This document shows, one piece after another, positions 48,601 through 57,773 of a stretch of DNA of 64,000 nucleotides (position 1 is its first letter; every line of letters begins with the position of its first letter). Source of the DNA: Chromatiales bacterium (GTDB lineage: Bacteria; Pseudomonadota; Gammaproteobacteria; UBA6429; Thiohalophilaceae); assembly GCA_026984045.1 (NCBI GenBank), contig JALSSV010000067.1, forward strand, positions 80,767-144,766. The letters are read 5' to 3'. Below the pieces are notes generated by a model. The model was not told the origin of the DNA and made no database searches. It saw only the letters and a list, made by a program, of their open reading frames with translations. The translations under genes and the position numbers were made by a program.

Positions 48601-51600
48601 CCTTGCCCGCATCCCAGCCGCGCAGGTACTCGCGCAGGCTCTCGAGGTGGGTTTCCACCTCCTTGCGGTAGATGTCGAGCAGCACGGGATCCACGTCGGG
48701 CAGCGGCGTAGGCGGGGTTTCCGCCACCGCGGGCTCGGACGCCGCTGCCGGCGTCTCGACCTCGGCTTCGTCTTCGGCCGCCGGCGCTTCGGCCTGCGCT
48801 TCCAGCTCGACCGTCTTGCCCTGGGCCAGATCGTCGGCATGGCCCATGAGTGCGAAGACCGGCTGGCGCGGCGACTCGCCGCGCTGGAACAGCTCGAACA
48901 GCGCCGGCAGGGTCTGGCGGGCCCGTTCCAGCAGCTCGAACAGCACCGGGGTGGCCTCGATGGTGCCGTCGATCACCCGGTTGAGCATGTTCTCGAAGGC
49001 CCAGGCGAACTCGCCCACGTCCTTCGCCCCCACCAGGCGGCCCGAGCCCTTGAGGGTATGGAAGGCGCGGCGCAGATCCTTGAGGGCGTCCTGATCCTGC
49101 GGGTTGTCCCGCCACGCGGGCAGCAGGCGGCCGATGTTCTCGTATTCCTCCTGTGCCTCTTCGAGGAAGATCTCGATGATCTCCTCGTCGATGTCGTCGG
49201 GGGGCTCGATGGCGACGGCGGGAGACGGAGTGGTACCGGTCGTCACCGGCTCCGGTTCGGTTGGCTGCGGCTCGGCTTGGGCTGCGCTTGCGGCCGGCCC
49301 TTCGGCTTCCTCGACGATCTCGATGCCGGCGTCGTCGGCCGGAGCCGCCTCGCCGTAACTCTCGGCCAGGTCCTGCATCACCGCGTCGGCGTCTCCGACC
49401 GGTGGCTGGGCCAGATCGGGAGCCGTGATTTCCTCGGAAGAGGCTTCCAGGGCATCGTCGAAGCCTTCGATGGTCAGGGTCAGGGTGTCGTCGTCGGCGC
49501 TCGGCACCTCGGCGACCGGCTGTTCTTCCTCCGGCAGGCGGGTGGCCACCTCGGCCAGGGGCATGTCGTTGACGGTAATGGACAGGGAGTCGTCTTCTTC
49601 GGCGGCCGGTTCCTCGAGGGTGAACTCGGCGCCGCTGATCTGGGTGAGCCCCGACTGCTCCAGATCGGCCATCGAGATGTCGTGCAGGGTCGGCTCCTCG
49701 CCGGCCAGATCCACGGACGGGGCCTCGGGGTCCAGCTCCACCGACAGGTCTTCCAGCGAGAGATCGTCCAGGGTCAGCTCCAGGGAGGGTTCCTCCTCGG
49801 CCACGGTCTCGGGAGTGACTAGGTTGCGCAGGGTCTCCTCATCCGGCGCATCGAGATTGACCAGGGTGTCGTCTTCCTCTTCCGCCTCGCCACCGGCCGG
49901 CAGATCGAGCGTGGGCTGGGCCAGATCGGGCTGGGTGAGTTCCGTGAGGGTGGCCTCTTCGTCCACCCCGCGCAGGGCATCGAGGCGCCGCAGGCTGTTC
50001 TCGGAGATGTCGAGAATGGTCTCGGGATGACCCCATTTGCCGGCCAGGGATTCCAGGTAGTATTCGATGCTGGAGATGGCGTCGGCCAGCACGTCGAGGG
50101 ATTCGTCGCTGGGCGGGCGGCGGTTGGGCAGCAGTTCCTCGCGCACGTAGTCGCGGCAGCGCTTGATGAGGCCGGCGGCCCGTTGCAGATCGAGCATCTC
50201 CAGGCTGCCGCGGATCCGGTCCAGGGCCTCGGGAATGGCCTGCAGCCCTTCCACCGTGACGGTGTTGCGGCTGAAGTCGTTGAGGGCGTCCTTGATGTGG
50301 CCGAATTCGCCGGCGGCCTGCTCGATGACCGTCCTGAGCAGTTGCTGGTGTTCGGCCTCGCGCAGCTTGCGCTCCGCCTCGCCCGCCTCGCCCGCTTCCA
50401 CTTCCTCGCTGACCTCGCGGGCCACGCTGGCCTCCTTGAGCGAGTTCTCGAGGCTGAGCATGGCGGTGGCCACGCCCATCAGGGCCTCTTCGGAGAGCGG
50501 CTCGCGGCCCTCGGCCATGGCGCCGAGCACCTCGAGCTGATCCTGCAGCAGGCGGCGCTGCAGGCCCAGGCCGATCATGCCCAGGGTGTCGGCCATCTGA
50601 TCCAGGGTCTCGATGAGCGGCCTGAGCCCTTCCGGATCCCGCGCTTCCTGGCGCATGAGCACGTCCAGGGTATCCTTGACCCGGGCCAGATCCTCGAGCA
50701 GCACGGCCGAGACGGTGCCCAGCAGCTCGGCGTTGGGGCCGGCCAGATCGGCGCGCGCGTGCTCCAGGGTGCGGGCGTCGGGCAGGATGTCGTCGAGGCG
50801 GAAGGCGTCCTTCAGCTCCCGGGTGCGCGCGTCCTGCGACTGGGAGGTGGCCACGTAGTAGAGCAGGTTCTTGAGCAGTTCGTGAGGCGGCTCCCCGGCC
50901 AGGGCCATGTCGCCGCCGTCGATGATCCGCTTGATCTGCCGGTCGAGCTGGCCGAGCAGCAGCTTCACCGACACCGAGCTGTCGAGCCCGCCGTTGCGCA
51001 GCGATTCCACCAGGCCGCCGGCCACCCACAGCAGGCGGTTGATCTCCGCCTCCCCGGCCGCGGCGCGCAGGCGTTCGATCACCTCGCCGATCCGCTTGAG
51101 GCTGGCCTGGCTGTCCTGGTCACGGAACCAGCCGAGCAGGCCCAGGTGGTAATGGTGGCGCAGCTTCTTCGCCAGGCCCTGCAGATCGGCGGTGAGATCC
51201 GCCGGCGGCGGCGCCTGCACGCTGAGATCGGGGGTGAACAGGGCGTTCTCGGAGAGCAGGGCCTCGCCCCGCGCCGCGCGCAGATCGTTGAGCAGCGGCA
51301 TCAGCACCATGGGCATGTCGTGATGCCCGGTGAGCAGGTGCTCCAGATAGTCGGGCAACTGCAGGATGCCGCGGATCAGCACCTCGTAGGCATCCTCGCG
51401 GTTGCCGATCTGGTTCTCCAGCAGGGCCTGGACCACCGCTTCCATCTCCTCGGCGGCCATGGAGGCGCCGTACAGCTCCACCATCTGCAGGGTGCCGCGC
51501 ACCTGGTGCAGGTAGTTCAGGCAGAACTGCAGGCGCGATTCGTCTTCCGGCGCCTCCACGTAGGCCTCGAGGGCCTTGCGCGCCTGCTCCAGGGTTTCGT

Positions 51601-51658
51601 CGATTTCCGACTTCACCCAGGAGAGGGTATTGATGTCCAGTTCGTTGCCCGTTTTCAT
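45608..51658 (-). CDS. chpA: hybrid chemosensory kinase ChpA with multiple Hpt domains
   Basis: 2016-residue CheA-type hybrid histidine kinase of the twitching-motility chemosensory system. Hpt-type sites are near residue 50 (LHQVRGT, Lys replaced by Arg), 866 (HTLKGSGR), 1033 (HTLTGSSR, Lys replaced by Thr) and 1186 (HTLKGGAR), separated by long acidic linkers. The kinase core lies around 1430-1720 (HMLRNAIAHGIES, RDDGAGID), a CheW-like domain around 1740-1885, and a C-terminal receiver around 1896-2013 (LLDVEMPRMDGY). It is shorter than Pseudomonas ChpA. The start overlaps the pilK stop (ATGA). Confidence 0.96.
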   Translation of the reverse strand: MKTGNELDINTLSWVKSEIDETLEQARKALEAYVEAPEDESRLQFCLNYLHQVRGTLQMVELYGASMAAEEMEAVVQALLENQIGNREDAYEVLIRGILQLPDYLEHLLTGHHDMPMVLMPLLNDLRAARGEALLSENALFTPDLSVQAPPPADLTADLQGLAKKLRHHYHLGLLGWFRDQDSQASLKRIGEVIERLRAAAGEAEINRLLWVAGGLVESLRNGGLDSSVSVKLLLGQLDRQIKRIIDGGDMALAGEPPHELLKNLLYYVATSQSQDARTRELKDAFRLDDILPDARTLEHARADLAGPNAELLGTVSAVLLEDLARVKDTLDVLMRQEARDPEGLRPLIETLDQMADTLGMIGLGLQRRLLQDQLEVLGAMAEGREPLSEEALMGVATAMLSLENSLKEASVAREVSEEVEAGEAGEAERKLREAEHQQLLRTVIEQAAGEFGHIKDALNDFSRNTVTVEGLQAIPEALDRIRGSLEMLDLQRAAGLIKRCRDYVREELLPNRRPPSDESLDVLADAISSIEYYLESLAGKWGHPETILDISENSLRRLDALRGVDEEATLTELTQPDLAQPTLDLPAGGEAEEEDDTLVNLDAPDEETLRNLVTPETVAEEEPSLELTLDDLSLEDLSVELDPEAPSVDLAGEEPTLHDISMADLEQSGLTQISGAEFTLEEPAAEEDDSLSITVNDMPLAEVATRLPEEEQPVAEVPSADDDTLTLTIEGFDDALEASSEEITAPDLAQPPVGDADAVMQDLAESYGEAAPADDAGIEIVEEAEGPAASAAQAEPQPTEPEPVTTGTTPSPAVAIEPPDDIDEEIIEIFLEEAQEEYENIGRLLPAWRDNPQDQDALKDLRRAFHTLKGSGRLVGAKDVGEFAWAFENMLNRVIDGTIEATPVLFELLERARQTLPALFELFQRGESPRQPVFALMGHADDLAQGKTVELEAQAEAPAAEDEAEVETPAAASEPAVAETPPTPLPDVDPVLLDIYRKEVETHLESLREYLRGWDAGKERAATDGLLRAMHTLTGSSRTTGVEAVSSLCGEFEHYIHDLQAAERPLESEGASLLQDVVDYVSRTTAILDTPGAQIDDNGPLRERLAALRERLQAELSGASLEMPSPEAPPPVAEAPPPRDYDEELLEIFIEEGEEILEQSDNTLAGWVEAPDDREAVEALQRQLHTLKGGARMAGVVEIGDLGHAIESLLTAVVDDQLAPSPALFDLLQKAQDRLVGLLEDLKAGRHLAPATDLLAEVDALLGRGAETPTVPAEPENTSEAALPAETAQTSPAADADEALEPSNLDLTEPAEEVEEEATEVIELAAPPAAEDDTVMPEIAEEIPEPESGERVESVDAGDEPAEASPPPADNVVTLKPVAESAPPAPEPAPEVLAAVEAETPERRQSARLAPQEQVRVRAELLDNLVNFAGEVSIYRSRLEQQTNAFRYNLRELDETVSRLRQQLRAFEIETEAQIQYRQEETLSRDYDEFDPLEFDRFTHMQQLSRGMMESLADLDSLRAILANLTQESETLLLQQSRVNTELQEGLMRTRMVPFSGQAPRLRRIVRQTAAELGKQVQLRLEGMEGELDRSVLERIIPPIEHMLRNAIAHGIESPAQRRIAGKPETGTIELSFSREGSDMILRIRDDGAGIDLDAVQRKAIERGLLEPGVTVPRDVLLNMIMEPGFSTAESVSQVAGRGVGMDVVNTEVKQLGGLIDIESEPGQGTTFTISMPMTLSITRALMVRVGEETFAVPLLSVAAVERIRADEFAALAEQEHPAYHWVDEDYPLMSLSQMIGLGPQIPPPEGQRVPLLLVRSGEFRAAIQVDSLIGSREVVVKPVGPQLSTLRGISGATITGEGEVVLILDLGVLIRLMAASGAEELVTVAAPAEAEAVRPTVMVVDDSITVRKVTSRLLARHDYEVLTAKDGVDALSQLQEVVPDVILLDVEMPRMDGYELATNVRNDERLKDVPIIMITSRTADKHRQRAMDIGVNAYLGKPFNEGELLENIRTLTGA

Positions 51659-52551
51659 GTCTCACTCCGGGGCGCCGACCGGCGATACGCGAGGGTGCCG
51701 GGGTGGTCGACGATGGCGGTTTCGGGATGGCTCCAGTCGGTGATCTCGCCGGCGCCCAGCACCAGCAGGCCGCCGGGGCGCAGGCGCCCGATCAGTTCGT
51801 CGAGGAGGCGCAACCGCTGGGGCTTCTTGAAATAGATGAGGACGTTCTGGCAGTAGATGACGTCCAGCTCGCGCAGGGGCGAGGCCTTGAGGTTCAACAA
51901 ATTCAGGCGGGTGAAGCAGACCCGCTGGCGCAGGGCCTCCTTGACCTGGTAGCGCTGGCCCTCGAGCCGGTGGAAATAGCGGCCGATGAAGGGCTCGGGC
52001 AGGTTGACCAGCCGGTTGGCCGGATAGATGCCCTCGCGGCCGGTGGCCAGCGCCGCGGCGCTGATGTCGGTGGCAGTGATGGCCGGATAGGCCCGGATGC
52101 CCCGCGTCAGCAGCGCGTCGTCGATGAGCATGGCCAGGGAGTAGGGCTCCTCGCCGGTGGCGCAGCCCACCGACCAGATCCGCAACTGATGCGGCGTATC
52201 GGCCGCCGGCAGCCGGTCGAGCCAGATTTCGCGCAGCATCTGCAGGGCACGGGGATCGCGGTAGAAACGGGTTTCGTGCACCGTGAGCCGGTCCACCAGG
52301 ATTTCCCATTCCACCATGCCGCGACGGCCGTCGAGCACGTAACGGAAGTAGTCGCGGTAGCGGGCGTAGCCCAGTTCGCGCATGCGGATGCTGAGGTTGG
52401 AGAGCAGGAAGCTCTTGCGCTTCTCGGGCAGGCTGATCCCGGTGCGCGTCTCCAGCAGTTCGCTCCACTGCCGGAACTCGTAGGCGTCCATGGGCGCCAG
52501 TTCCCGGCGCGCCCACACGCTGTCGCTTCGATCCTCCGCTGCCACCGTCAT
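51655..52551 (-). CDS. pilK: CheR-like methyltransferase PilK
   Basis: 298-residue SAM-dependent receptor methyltransferase. It has an N-terminal CheR helical domain and a C-terminal Rossmann domain with SVGCATGEEPYSLAM and the segment DVIYCQNVLIYF. It methylates PilJ glutamates. It overlaps chpA by 4 bases and lies 36 bases after pilJ. Confidence 0.94.
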   Translation of the reverse strand: MTVAAEDRSDSVWARRELAPMDAYEFRQWSELLETRTGISLPEKRKSFLLSNLSIRMRELGYARYRDYFRYVLDGRRGMVEWEILVDRLTVHETRFYRDPRALQMLREIWLDRLPAADTPHQLRIWSVGCATGEEPYSLAMLIDDALLTRGIRAYPAITATDISAAALATGREGIYPANRLVNLPEPFIGRYFHRLEGQRYQVKEALRQRVCFTRLNLLNLKASPLRELDVIYCQNVLIYFKKPQRLRLLDELIGRLRPGGLLVLGAGEITDWSHPETAIVDHPGTLAYRRSAPRSET

Positions 52552-52587
52552 CGGTCGCCCCGCTTGTGGTCACCCGCCGCCGCCTGC

Positions 52588-54600
52588 TCAGGGCAGACGG
52601 AAACCGGCGACGGAGTTGCGCAGCTCGTTGGCCAGTTCCGCCAGGTTGCCGATGGAGGCCGCCGTTTCGTTGGTGCCCGCCGAGGTCTGGGTGGTGATCT
52701 CCTGGATCACGTTCATGGTGTCGGAGATGTTGGTGGCGGCGTTGGCCTGCTGGCGGGCCGAATCGGAAATCCGCTGAATCAGCTCGGCCAGGTGCTTGGA
52801 CACGGTTTCGATGGCCTCGAGGGCCTGACCGGCGTCGTGGGCCAGTTGCGCCCCGGCCACCACTTCGGCGGTACTCTTCTCCATGGAGGCTACGGCCTCG
52901 GAGGTGTCGGACTGAATGGCCTTCACCAGGGCCTCGATCTGGCGGGTGGCGTCACCGGAGCGCTCGGCGAGGCGCTGCACTTCGTCGGCCACCACCGCGA
53001 AGCCGCGGCCCGCCTCGCCGGCCATGGCCGCCTGGATGGCGGCGTTGAGGGCCAGGATGTTGGTCTGCTCGGCGATGTCGTTGATGAGTTCCACGATGTC
53101 GCCGATCTCCTGGGAGGATTCGCCGAGGCGCTTGATGCGCTTGGAGGTCTCCTGGATGTGCTCGCGGATGTTGTCCATGCCGTGGATGGTCTTCTGCACC
53201 GCTTCGGCGCCCTGCACCGCGATGTCCACCGAGCGCTGCGCCTCTTCGGCCAGCTCGGCGGCGTTGTTGGAGACCTCTTCGATGGACACCGCCATCTCGT
53301 TGATGGCGGTGCTGGCATCGGTGATCTGCTGGGCCTGGTGATCGGAGGCCTCGGCCAGGTGCATGGCGGTGGCCTGGGTCTGCTGGGCCGCCGAGGAGAC
53401 CTGCTGGGTGGTGTCGTTGATCGCCGATACCAGGTTGCGCAGGGCGTCGATGGCGTAGTTGATGGAATCGGCGATGGCTCCCGTGATGTCCTCGGTCACG
53501 GTGGCCTGCACAGTGAGATCCCCGTCGGCCAGGTCGCCCATCTCGTCCAGCAGGCGCAGGATGGCCTCCTGGTTGGCGGCGTTGGTCTCTTCCGTCTGGC
53601 GCCGCTGTTCCTCGATCTCGGCCAGCCGGCGCTTGGAGTCCTTCTGGTAGAGGTAGGCCAGCAATACCACCAGTACCAGCGCGATGCCGGCGAACAGGTA
53701 CACCAGCCAGGGCTCGATGCGCTTGCCAAGCTGGGCCTGGTAGGCGGCGCTCACCGCGTCGATGTGCTGCGGCAGTTCGTTACTGAGCTTGAGGATGTCG
53801 TCGGCGGCCGCCGACACCTCGAACATGCCCGGCGACTTCTCGAGGATGCCGCTCACCTGCTTGCGGATCTGGGCGAACAGCTTGCGCACCTCCAGCAGCT
53901 TGGCCCGGGAGGTGGGATCGGACACCTTGCGGATGCCCATGGCCCGGTTGCCCTTGAGCATGTCTTCCACCACCCGGCCGAACAGGGCGGCGTCACGCCC
54001 GAAGCGATCGGCGGCGGTGATCGCCTCCTCGCCCCCTTCCAGCACCCGGTTCACGTTGGAGGAAATCCGCTGGGTGAGCATCAACTGGCGGGTGGCGATG
54101 TAGACCTGATCCGCCGGTGCCTGCTGCTCGGTCATGGCGGCCACCACTTCGTCGGAGAGGGCCAGCAGGGTGGGGATCTGTTCGTTGATGCTGGCGATGT
54201 AGTCGCGCATGGTGGAAACCACTTCGCGGCGCTGGAGGATGGTGTCCACGTCCTTGCGCAGGCGGGCCCAGGCTGCCTTCAGCTTCTCCAGGCGGCTGCG
54301 TCCCGCCGCCGGCATCATCTGTTCCTGGCGCTTGAGGATCTGCTCGAACCGGTCGCGTTCCTGCTGCAGCCGGGGGAACACGTCCAGATGGCCGCGGGCC
54401 GCGAGCTGGGCGTCCTTGGCAATCTGCTGCGCCAGTACCCGCTGGGCACCGATGTCCGAGATGAACTGGCGGTCCTGGCTCTCGAACCGGGCCACCCGCC
54501 CGTACATGACCCCCATGGCGATCACCGAGACCACCAGGAGGACCATCATGTAGACCATGGTCCGGTTGCCTGCGCCACCTGCTTTCGTTTCGCGCTTCAT
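52588..54600 (-). CDS. pilJ: methyl-accepting chemotaxis protein PilJ
   Basis: 670-residue transmembrane receptor. TM1 is at about residues 15-34, a periplasmic PilJ-type helical sensor at about 35-295, TM2 at about 297-320, then HAMP and a signalling domain with the conserved tip EQTNILALNAAIQAAMAGE. It feeds ChpA with surface or pilus signals. A 125-base gap to pilI is longer than other spacings in the cluster. Confidence 0.95.
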   Translation of the reverse strand: MKRETKAGGAGNRTMVYMMVLLVVSVIAMGVMYGRVARFESQDRQFISDIGAQRVLAQQIAKDAQLAARGHLDVFPRLQQERDRFEQILKRQEQMMPAAGRSRLEKLKAAWARLRKDVDTILQRREVVSTMRDYIASINEQIPTLLALSDEVVAAMTEQQAPADQVYIATRQLMLTQRISSNVNRVLEGGEEAITAADRFGRDAALFGRVVEDMLKGNRAMGIRKVSDPTSRAKLLEVRKLFAQIRKQVSGILEKSPGMFEVSAAADDILKLSNELPQHIDAVSAAYQAQLGKRIEPWLVYLFAGIALVLVVLLAYLYQKDSKRRLAEIEEQRRQTEETNAANQEAILRLLDEMGDLADGDLTVQATVTEDITGAIADSINYAIDALRNLVSAINDTTQQVSSAAQQTQATAMHLAEASDHQAQQITDASTAINEMAVSIEEVSNNAAELAEEAQRSVDIAVQGAEAVQKTIHGMDNIREHIQETSKRIKRLGESSQEIGDIVELINDIAEQTNILALNAAIQAAMAGEAGRGFAVVADEVQRLAERSGDATRQIEALVKAIQSDTSEAVASMEKSTAEVVAGAQLAHDAGQALEAIETVSKHLAELIQRISDSARQQANAATNISDTMNVIQEITTQTSAGTNETAASIGNLAELANELRNSVAGFRLP

Positions 54601-54725
54601 TGTCCTGCTCCTGCCATCGCAATCGTTTTGTAAGAATAATGATGAATCGCCGGCCCTGGCGGGCCGTTCCTCACCCCGATGAATCGTGGCCGATGCCGCC
54701 CGGCACCCACATTCCCGGGCCGGCC

Positions 54726-55277
54726 TCAGGCCTGCGCCGCCACCTCCCGGAAGCGGGGGTTCGCCACCAGCTTCTCCAGGCTGAAGACGCCCCAGTCCTG
54801 CTCGCCCTGCCGGTAGGCGCCCTCGACGAATTCCTGCACCACCGGCGCCAGCACGCCGGCATCGGGCAGTTTTTCCTCGTCGAAGAAATGCCGCAGCCCC
54901 AGCACCTCGTCCACCAGCAGGCCGGTATGCAGATCACCCTGCTGGATCACCAGCACCCGGCTGCGCCGGGTCAGTTCGCTCTGCTCGCCGGTCACGAAGC
55001 CCTGGAGATCCATGATTGGCAGCAGGCTGCCGCGCACGTTGGCGATGCCCCGCACCCAGGGCAGGGCGCTGGGGACCCGGGTGAGTGGCGGGTATTCGAG
55101 GATCTCCGTGATGGCCCCCATGGGCGCGACGAAATGATGCGGACCGAAGCGGAAGCCGATGCCGGACCAGCTTCGCCGCACCTCGATCTGCTGGGGCAGG
55201 CCCAGCGCCTTTTCCCGGCTGCGGCTTTCGATGTGCCGCAGCAGTTCATAGGGCGTTTCGGCCATGACGGCGTTCAT
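54726..55277 (-). CDS. pilI: CheW-like scaffold PilI
   Basis: 183-residue CheW-domain protein coupling PilJ to ChpA. CheW signatures are WVRGIANVRGSLLPIMDLQGF and LLVDEVLGLRHF. The start ATG overlaps the pilH stop by one base (TGATG). An internal Met five codons on is an alternative. Confidence 0.92.
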   Translation of the reverse strand: MNAVMAETPYELLRHIESRSREKALGLPQQIEVRRSWSGIGFRFGPHHFVAPMGAITEILEYPPLTRVPSALPWVRGIANVRGSLLPIMDLQGFVTGEQSELTRRSRVLVIQQGDLHTGLLVDEVLGLRHFFDEEKLPDAGVLAPVVQEFVEGAYRQGEQDWGVFSLEKLVANPRFREVAAQA

Positions 55278-55642
55278 CAGCCGCCCAGCACGGCATTGAT
55301 CTTGTTCATCAGCTCCGTTTCTTCCACCGGCTTGGTGATGTAGTCCTTCGCGCCCTGACGCATGCCCCACACCCGGTCGGTCTCCTGATCCTTGGTGGTG
55401 ACGATGATCACGGGGATGCTCCGGGTCTGGGGATCCTTGGTCAGCGTGCGGGTGGCCTGAAAGCCGTTCATGCCGGGCATGACCACGTCCATGAGGATCA
55501 CCTCCGGCTGGGTCTCGCGGGCACGGGCGATGCCGGCCTCGGCATTGTCGACCGCGTCCACTTCATGTCCATTTTTCTGCAACATGCCCGACAGCACATG
55601 GATTTCGGTCGGGGAGTCGTCGACGATCAGAATACGGGCCAT
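55277..55642 (-). CDS. pilH: response regulator PilH
   Basis: 121-residue single receiver domain (CheY-like). The phosphoacceptor Asp lies in VILMDVVMPGMNGF, with the acidic pair IVDDS and Lys in DYITKPVEE. In the Pil-Chp system PilH drives pilus retraction control. It lies between pilG and pilI in the conserved order. Confidence 0.95.
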   Translation of the reverse strand: MARILIVDDSPTEIHVLSGMLQKNGHEVDAVDNAEAGIARARETQPEVILMDVVMPGMNGFQATRTLTKDPQTRSIPVIIVTTKDQETDRVWGMRQGAKDYITKPVEETELMNKINAVLGG

Positions 55643-55687
55643 GGGTTCGTGTTCTCCTGATGGTTGCGCAGGGAGGAAACCTGCCCG

Positions 55688-56104
55688 TCACGCCTCTTGC
55701 CGGGCCTGGACCAGCTCACGGATGGCGCCGAGCAGTTCTTCTTTGGTAAAGGGTTTGGTCAAATACTGTTCCGAACCGACGATGCGGCCGCGGGCCCGAT
55801 CGAACAGCCCGTCCTTGCTGGAGAGCATCACCACCGGCGTGGTCTTGAAGACCTTGTTGTTCTTGATCAGGGCCGTGGTCTGATAGCCGTCGAGCCGCGG
55901 CATCATGATATCCACAAAGATGATGTCCGGTCGATGGTCGGCGATCTTCGCCAGGGCCTCGAATCCGTCGGAGGCGGTGATCACCTCGCAGCCCACCTTC
56001 TTCAGCAACGTCTCGGCCGTACGGCGGATGGTCTTGCTGTCGTCGATGACCATCACCTTCAGACCCTGGTACAAGTCTTCCATCGGTTTCTCTGCCAACA
56101 CCAT
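55688..56104 (-). CDS. pilG: response regulator PilG
   Basis: 138-residue single receiver domain, very close in sequence pattern to Pseudomonas PilG (GLKVMVIDDSKTIRRTAETL; phosphoacceptor Asp in FVDIMMPRLDGYQT; YLTKPFTKEELLGAI). PilG acts in pilus extension and cAMP signalling. A shorter start at 56083 (MEDLYQGLK) fits the homologue's N-terminus better and may be correct. It is the first gene of the cluster. Confidence 0.94.
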   Translation of the reverse strand: MVLAEKPMEDLYQGLKVMVIDDSKTIRRTAETLLKKVGCEVITASDGFEALAKIADHRPDIIFVDIMMPRLDGYQTTALIKNNKVFKTTPVVMLSSKDGLFDRARGRIVGSEQYLTKPFTKEELLGAIRELVQARQEA

Positions 56105-56473
56105 GCAACACCCTGTTTTGAATGAGATTTGTCAGGAAAATCCGCGTACGGGACCGAAGATCGTTCCTGAGGTTCAGAAGGCTGACCGGGCATTCTTCAT
56201 ACGTTAACTTAAATTTTCACGATAAGTCCATATTTTATAGAATATTTTATGAAGAATTGCCATAAAAGCGGGTCATCGATCATAGCCTATTCCCGTGACC
56301 GTTTAACAGCCATAGGTAGCGATTCGGTCAATCGGGACAAAACTTTAGGTTCCCCACCTAATCAAAAGGTTATACTTTCCCCGAAGTCGGGGTTGTTTTG
56401 TGGCAAGATCGCCGCACCCGGCCACAACCCCCGTTGCAACATCAACCCGTTTCCCGCAGCCACGAGAGCGCTC
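56105..56473. other. divergent promoter region of pilG and gshA
   Basis: 369 bases without a gene. It is AT-rich around 56205-56265, where several TATAAAAT-like -10 candidates on the minus strand could serve the pil-chp operon. TATACT near 56372 could serve gshA. No matching -35 elements, sigma-54 sites or repeat families were recognised. Confidence 0.5.
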
Positions 56474-57769
56474 ATGAGTGTCGAACACCTGCATGCCGTC
56501 CCCCACCTGACCACGGCCCTCTCCGGCCCCCTGCACGATCTCGAATCCCACCTGCTGTCCAACCAGACCGCCATCGAAGCCTGGTTCCGCAGCGAGTGGC
56601 TCAAGACCCCGGCCCCCTTCTATGCCTCGGTGGACATGCGCAACGCCGGCTTCAAAGTGGCCCCGGTGGACACCAACCTGTTTCCGGCCGGCTTCAACAA
56701 CCTCAATCCGGCCTTCCTGCCGCTGTGCATCCAGGCCGTGCAGTCGGCCCTGGAGCGGCTCGCGCCCCGGGCCCGCCGCATCGTCATCGTGCCCGAGAGC
56801 CATACCCGCAATCTGTTCTACCTGGCCTCGGTGGCCACCCTGCGCGAGATCCTGGTCAAGGCCGGGTTCGAGGTGCGCATCGGCTCCCTGCTGCCGGATC
56901 TCGACGGGCCGCGCGAATTCGACCTGCCCGGCGGCAAGCGCCTGACCCTCGAACCGCTCGAACGGCAGGGGGACAAGGTGCGGGTGGCCGACTTCGAACC
57001 GTGCATCGTGCTGCTCAACAACGATCTGGCCGAAGGCCGCCCGCCGATGCTGGAGAATCTCGAGCAGGTGGTGTTGCCGCCGCTGGAGCTGGGCTGGAGC
57101 AACCGTCTGAAGTCGGAGCACTTCGCCCACTACCGCCAGGTGGCGCGGGAATTCGCCGCCCGCATCGACATCGATCCGTGGTTCATCGATCCCCTGTTCC
57201 GCAACTGCGGCGAGATCAACTTCATGAAGCGCGAGGGCGAGAACTGCCTGCGCCGAAACGTCAACGCCCTGCTGGAGGCGATCCGGAAAAAATACGACGA
57301 ATACGGCATCGACAAGGCCCCCTTCGTGGTGGTCAAGGCCGATGCCGGCACCTACGGCATGGGCATCATGATGGTCCACGACGCCGACGAAGTGGTGGAA
57401 CTCAACCGCAAGCAGCGGACCAAAATGGCCGCCAGCAAGGGCGGCCAGGCCGTGACCCAGGTGATCATGCAGGAAGGGGTCTACACCTTCGAGACCTGGG
57501 GCGAGGAACAGGCGGTGGCCGAACCGGTGGTCTATCTGGTCGATCACTTCGTGGTCGGCGGCTTCTACCGGGTGCACACCGACCGGGGCGTGAACGAGAA
57601 CCTCAACGCCCCGGGGATGCACTTCGAACCGCTGGCCTTCGCCGAGACCTGCAACAACCCCGACCGCAGCAAGGCGCCCGACGCCCATCCCAACCGCTTC
57701 TACACCTACGGCGTGATCGCCCGCCTGGCCCTGCTGGCGGCAGCCCGCGAGAACGCCGAGGCCGTCTGA
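56474..57769 (+). CDS. gshA: glutamate-cysteine ligase, proteobacterial GshA type
   Basis: 431-residue enzyme catalysing the first step of glutathione synthesis. The sequence (NAGFKVAPVDTNLFPAGFNN, FVVVKADAGTYGMGIM) matches the distinct GshA family found in many beta/gammaproteobacteria rather than the E. coli type. The ATG at 56474 was chosen because earlier in-frame codons cross the promoter region. gshB follows after 4 bases. Confidence 0.94.
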   Translation: MSVEHLHAVPHLTTALSGPLHDLESHLLSNQTAIEAWFRSEWLKTPAPFYASVDMRNAGFKVAPVDTNLFPAGFNNLNPAFLPLCIQAVQSALERLAPRARRIVIVPESHTRNLFYLASVATLREILVKAGFEVRIGSLLPDLDGPREFDLPGGKRLTLEPLERQGDKVRVADFEPCIVLLNNDLAEGRPPMLENLEQVVLPPLELGWSNRLKSEHFAHYRQVAREFAARIDIDPWFIDPLFRNCGEINFMKREGENCLRRNVNALLEAIRKKYDEYGIDKAPFVVVKADAGTYGMGIMMVHDADEVVELNRKQRTKMAASKGGQAVTQVIMQEGVYTFETWGEEQAVAEPVVYLVDHFVVGGFYRVHTDRGVNENLNAPGMHFEPLAFAETCNNPDRSKAPDAHPNRFYTYGVIARLALLAAARENAEAV

Positions 57770-57773
57770 TCCC

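Noticed and set aside
45707..51835. Series of long plus-strand frames opposite chpA
   Set aside because: Low-complexity antisense translations of the chpA linkers and domains; no start context or domain.
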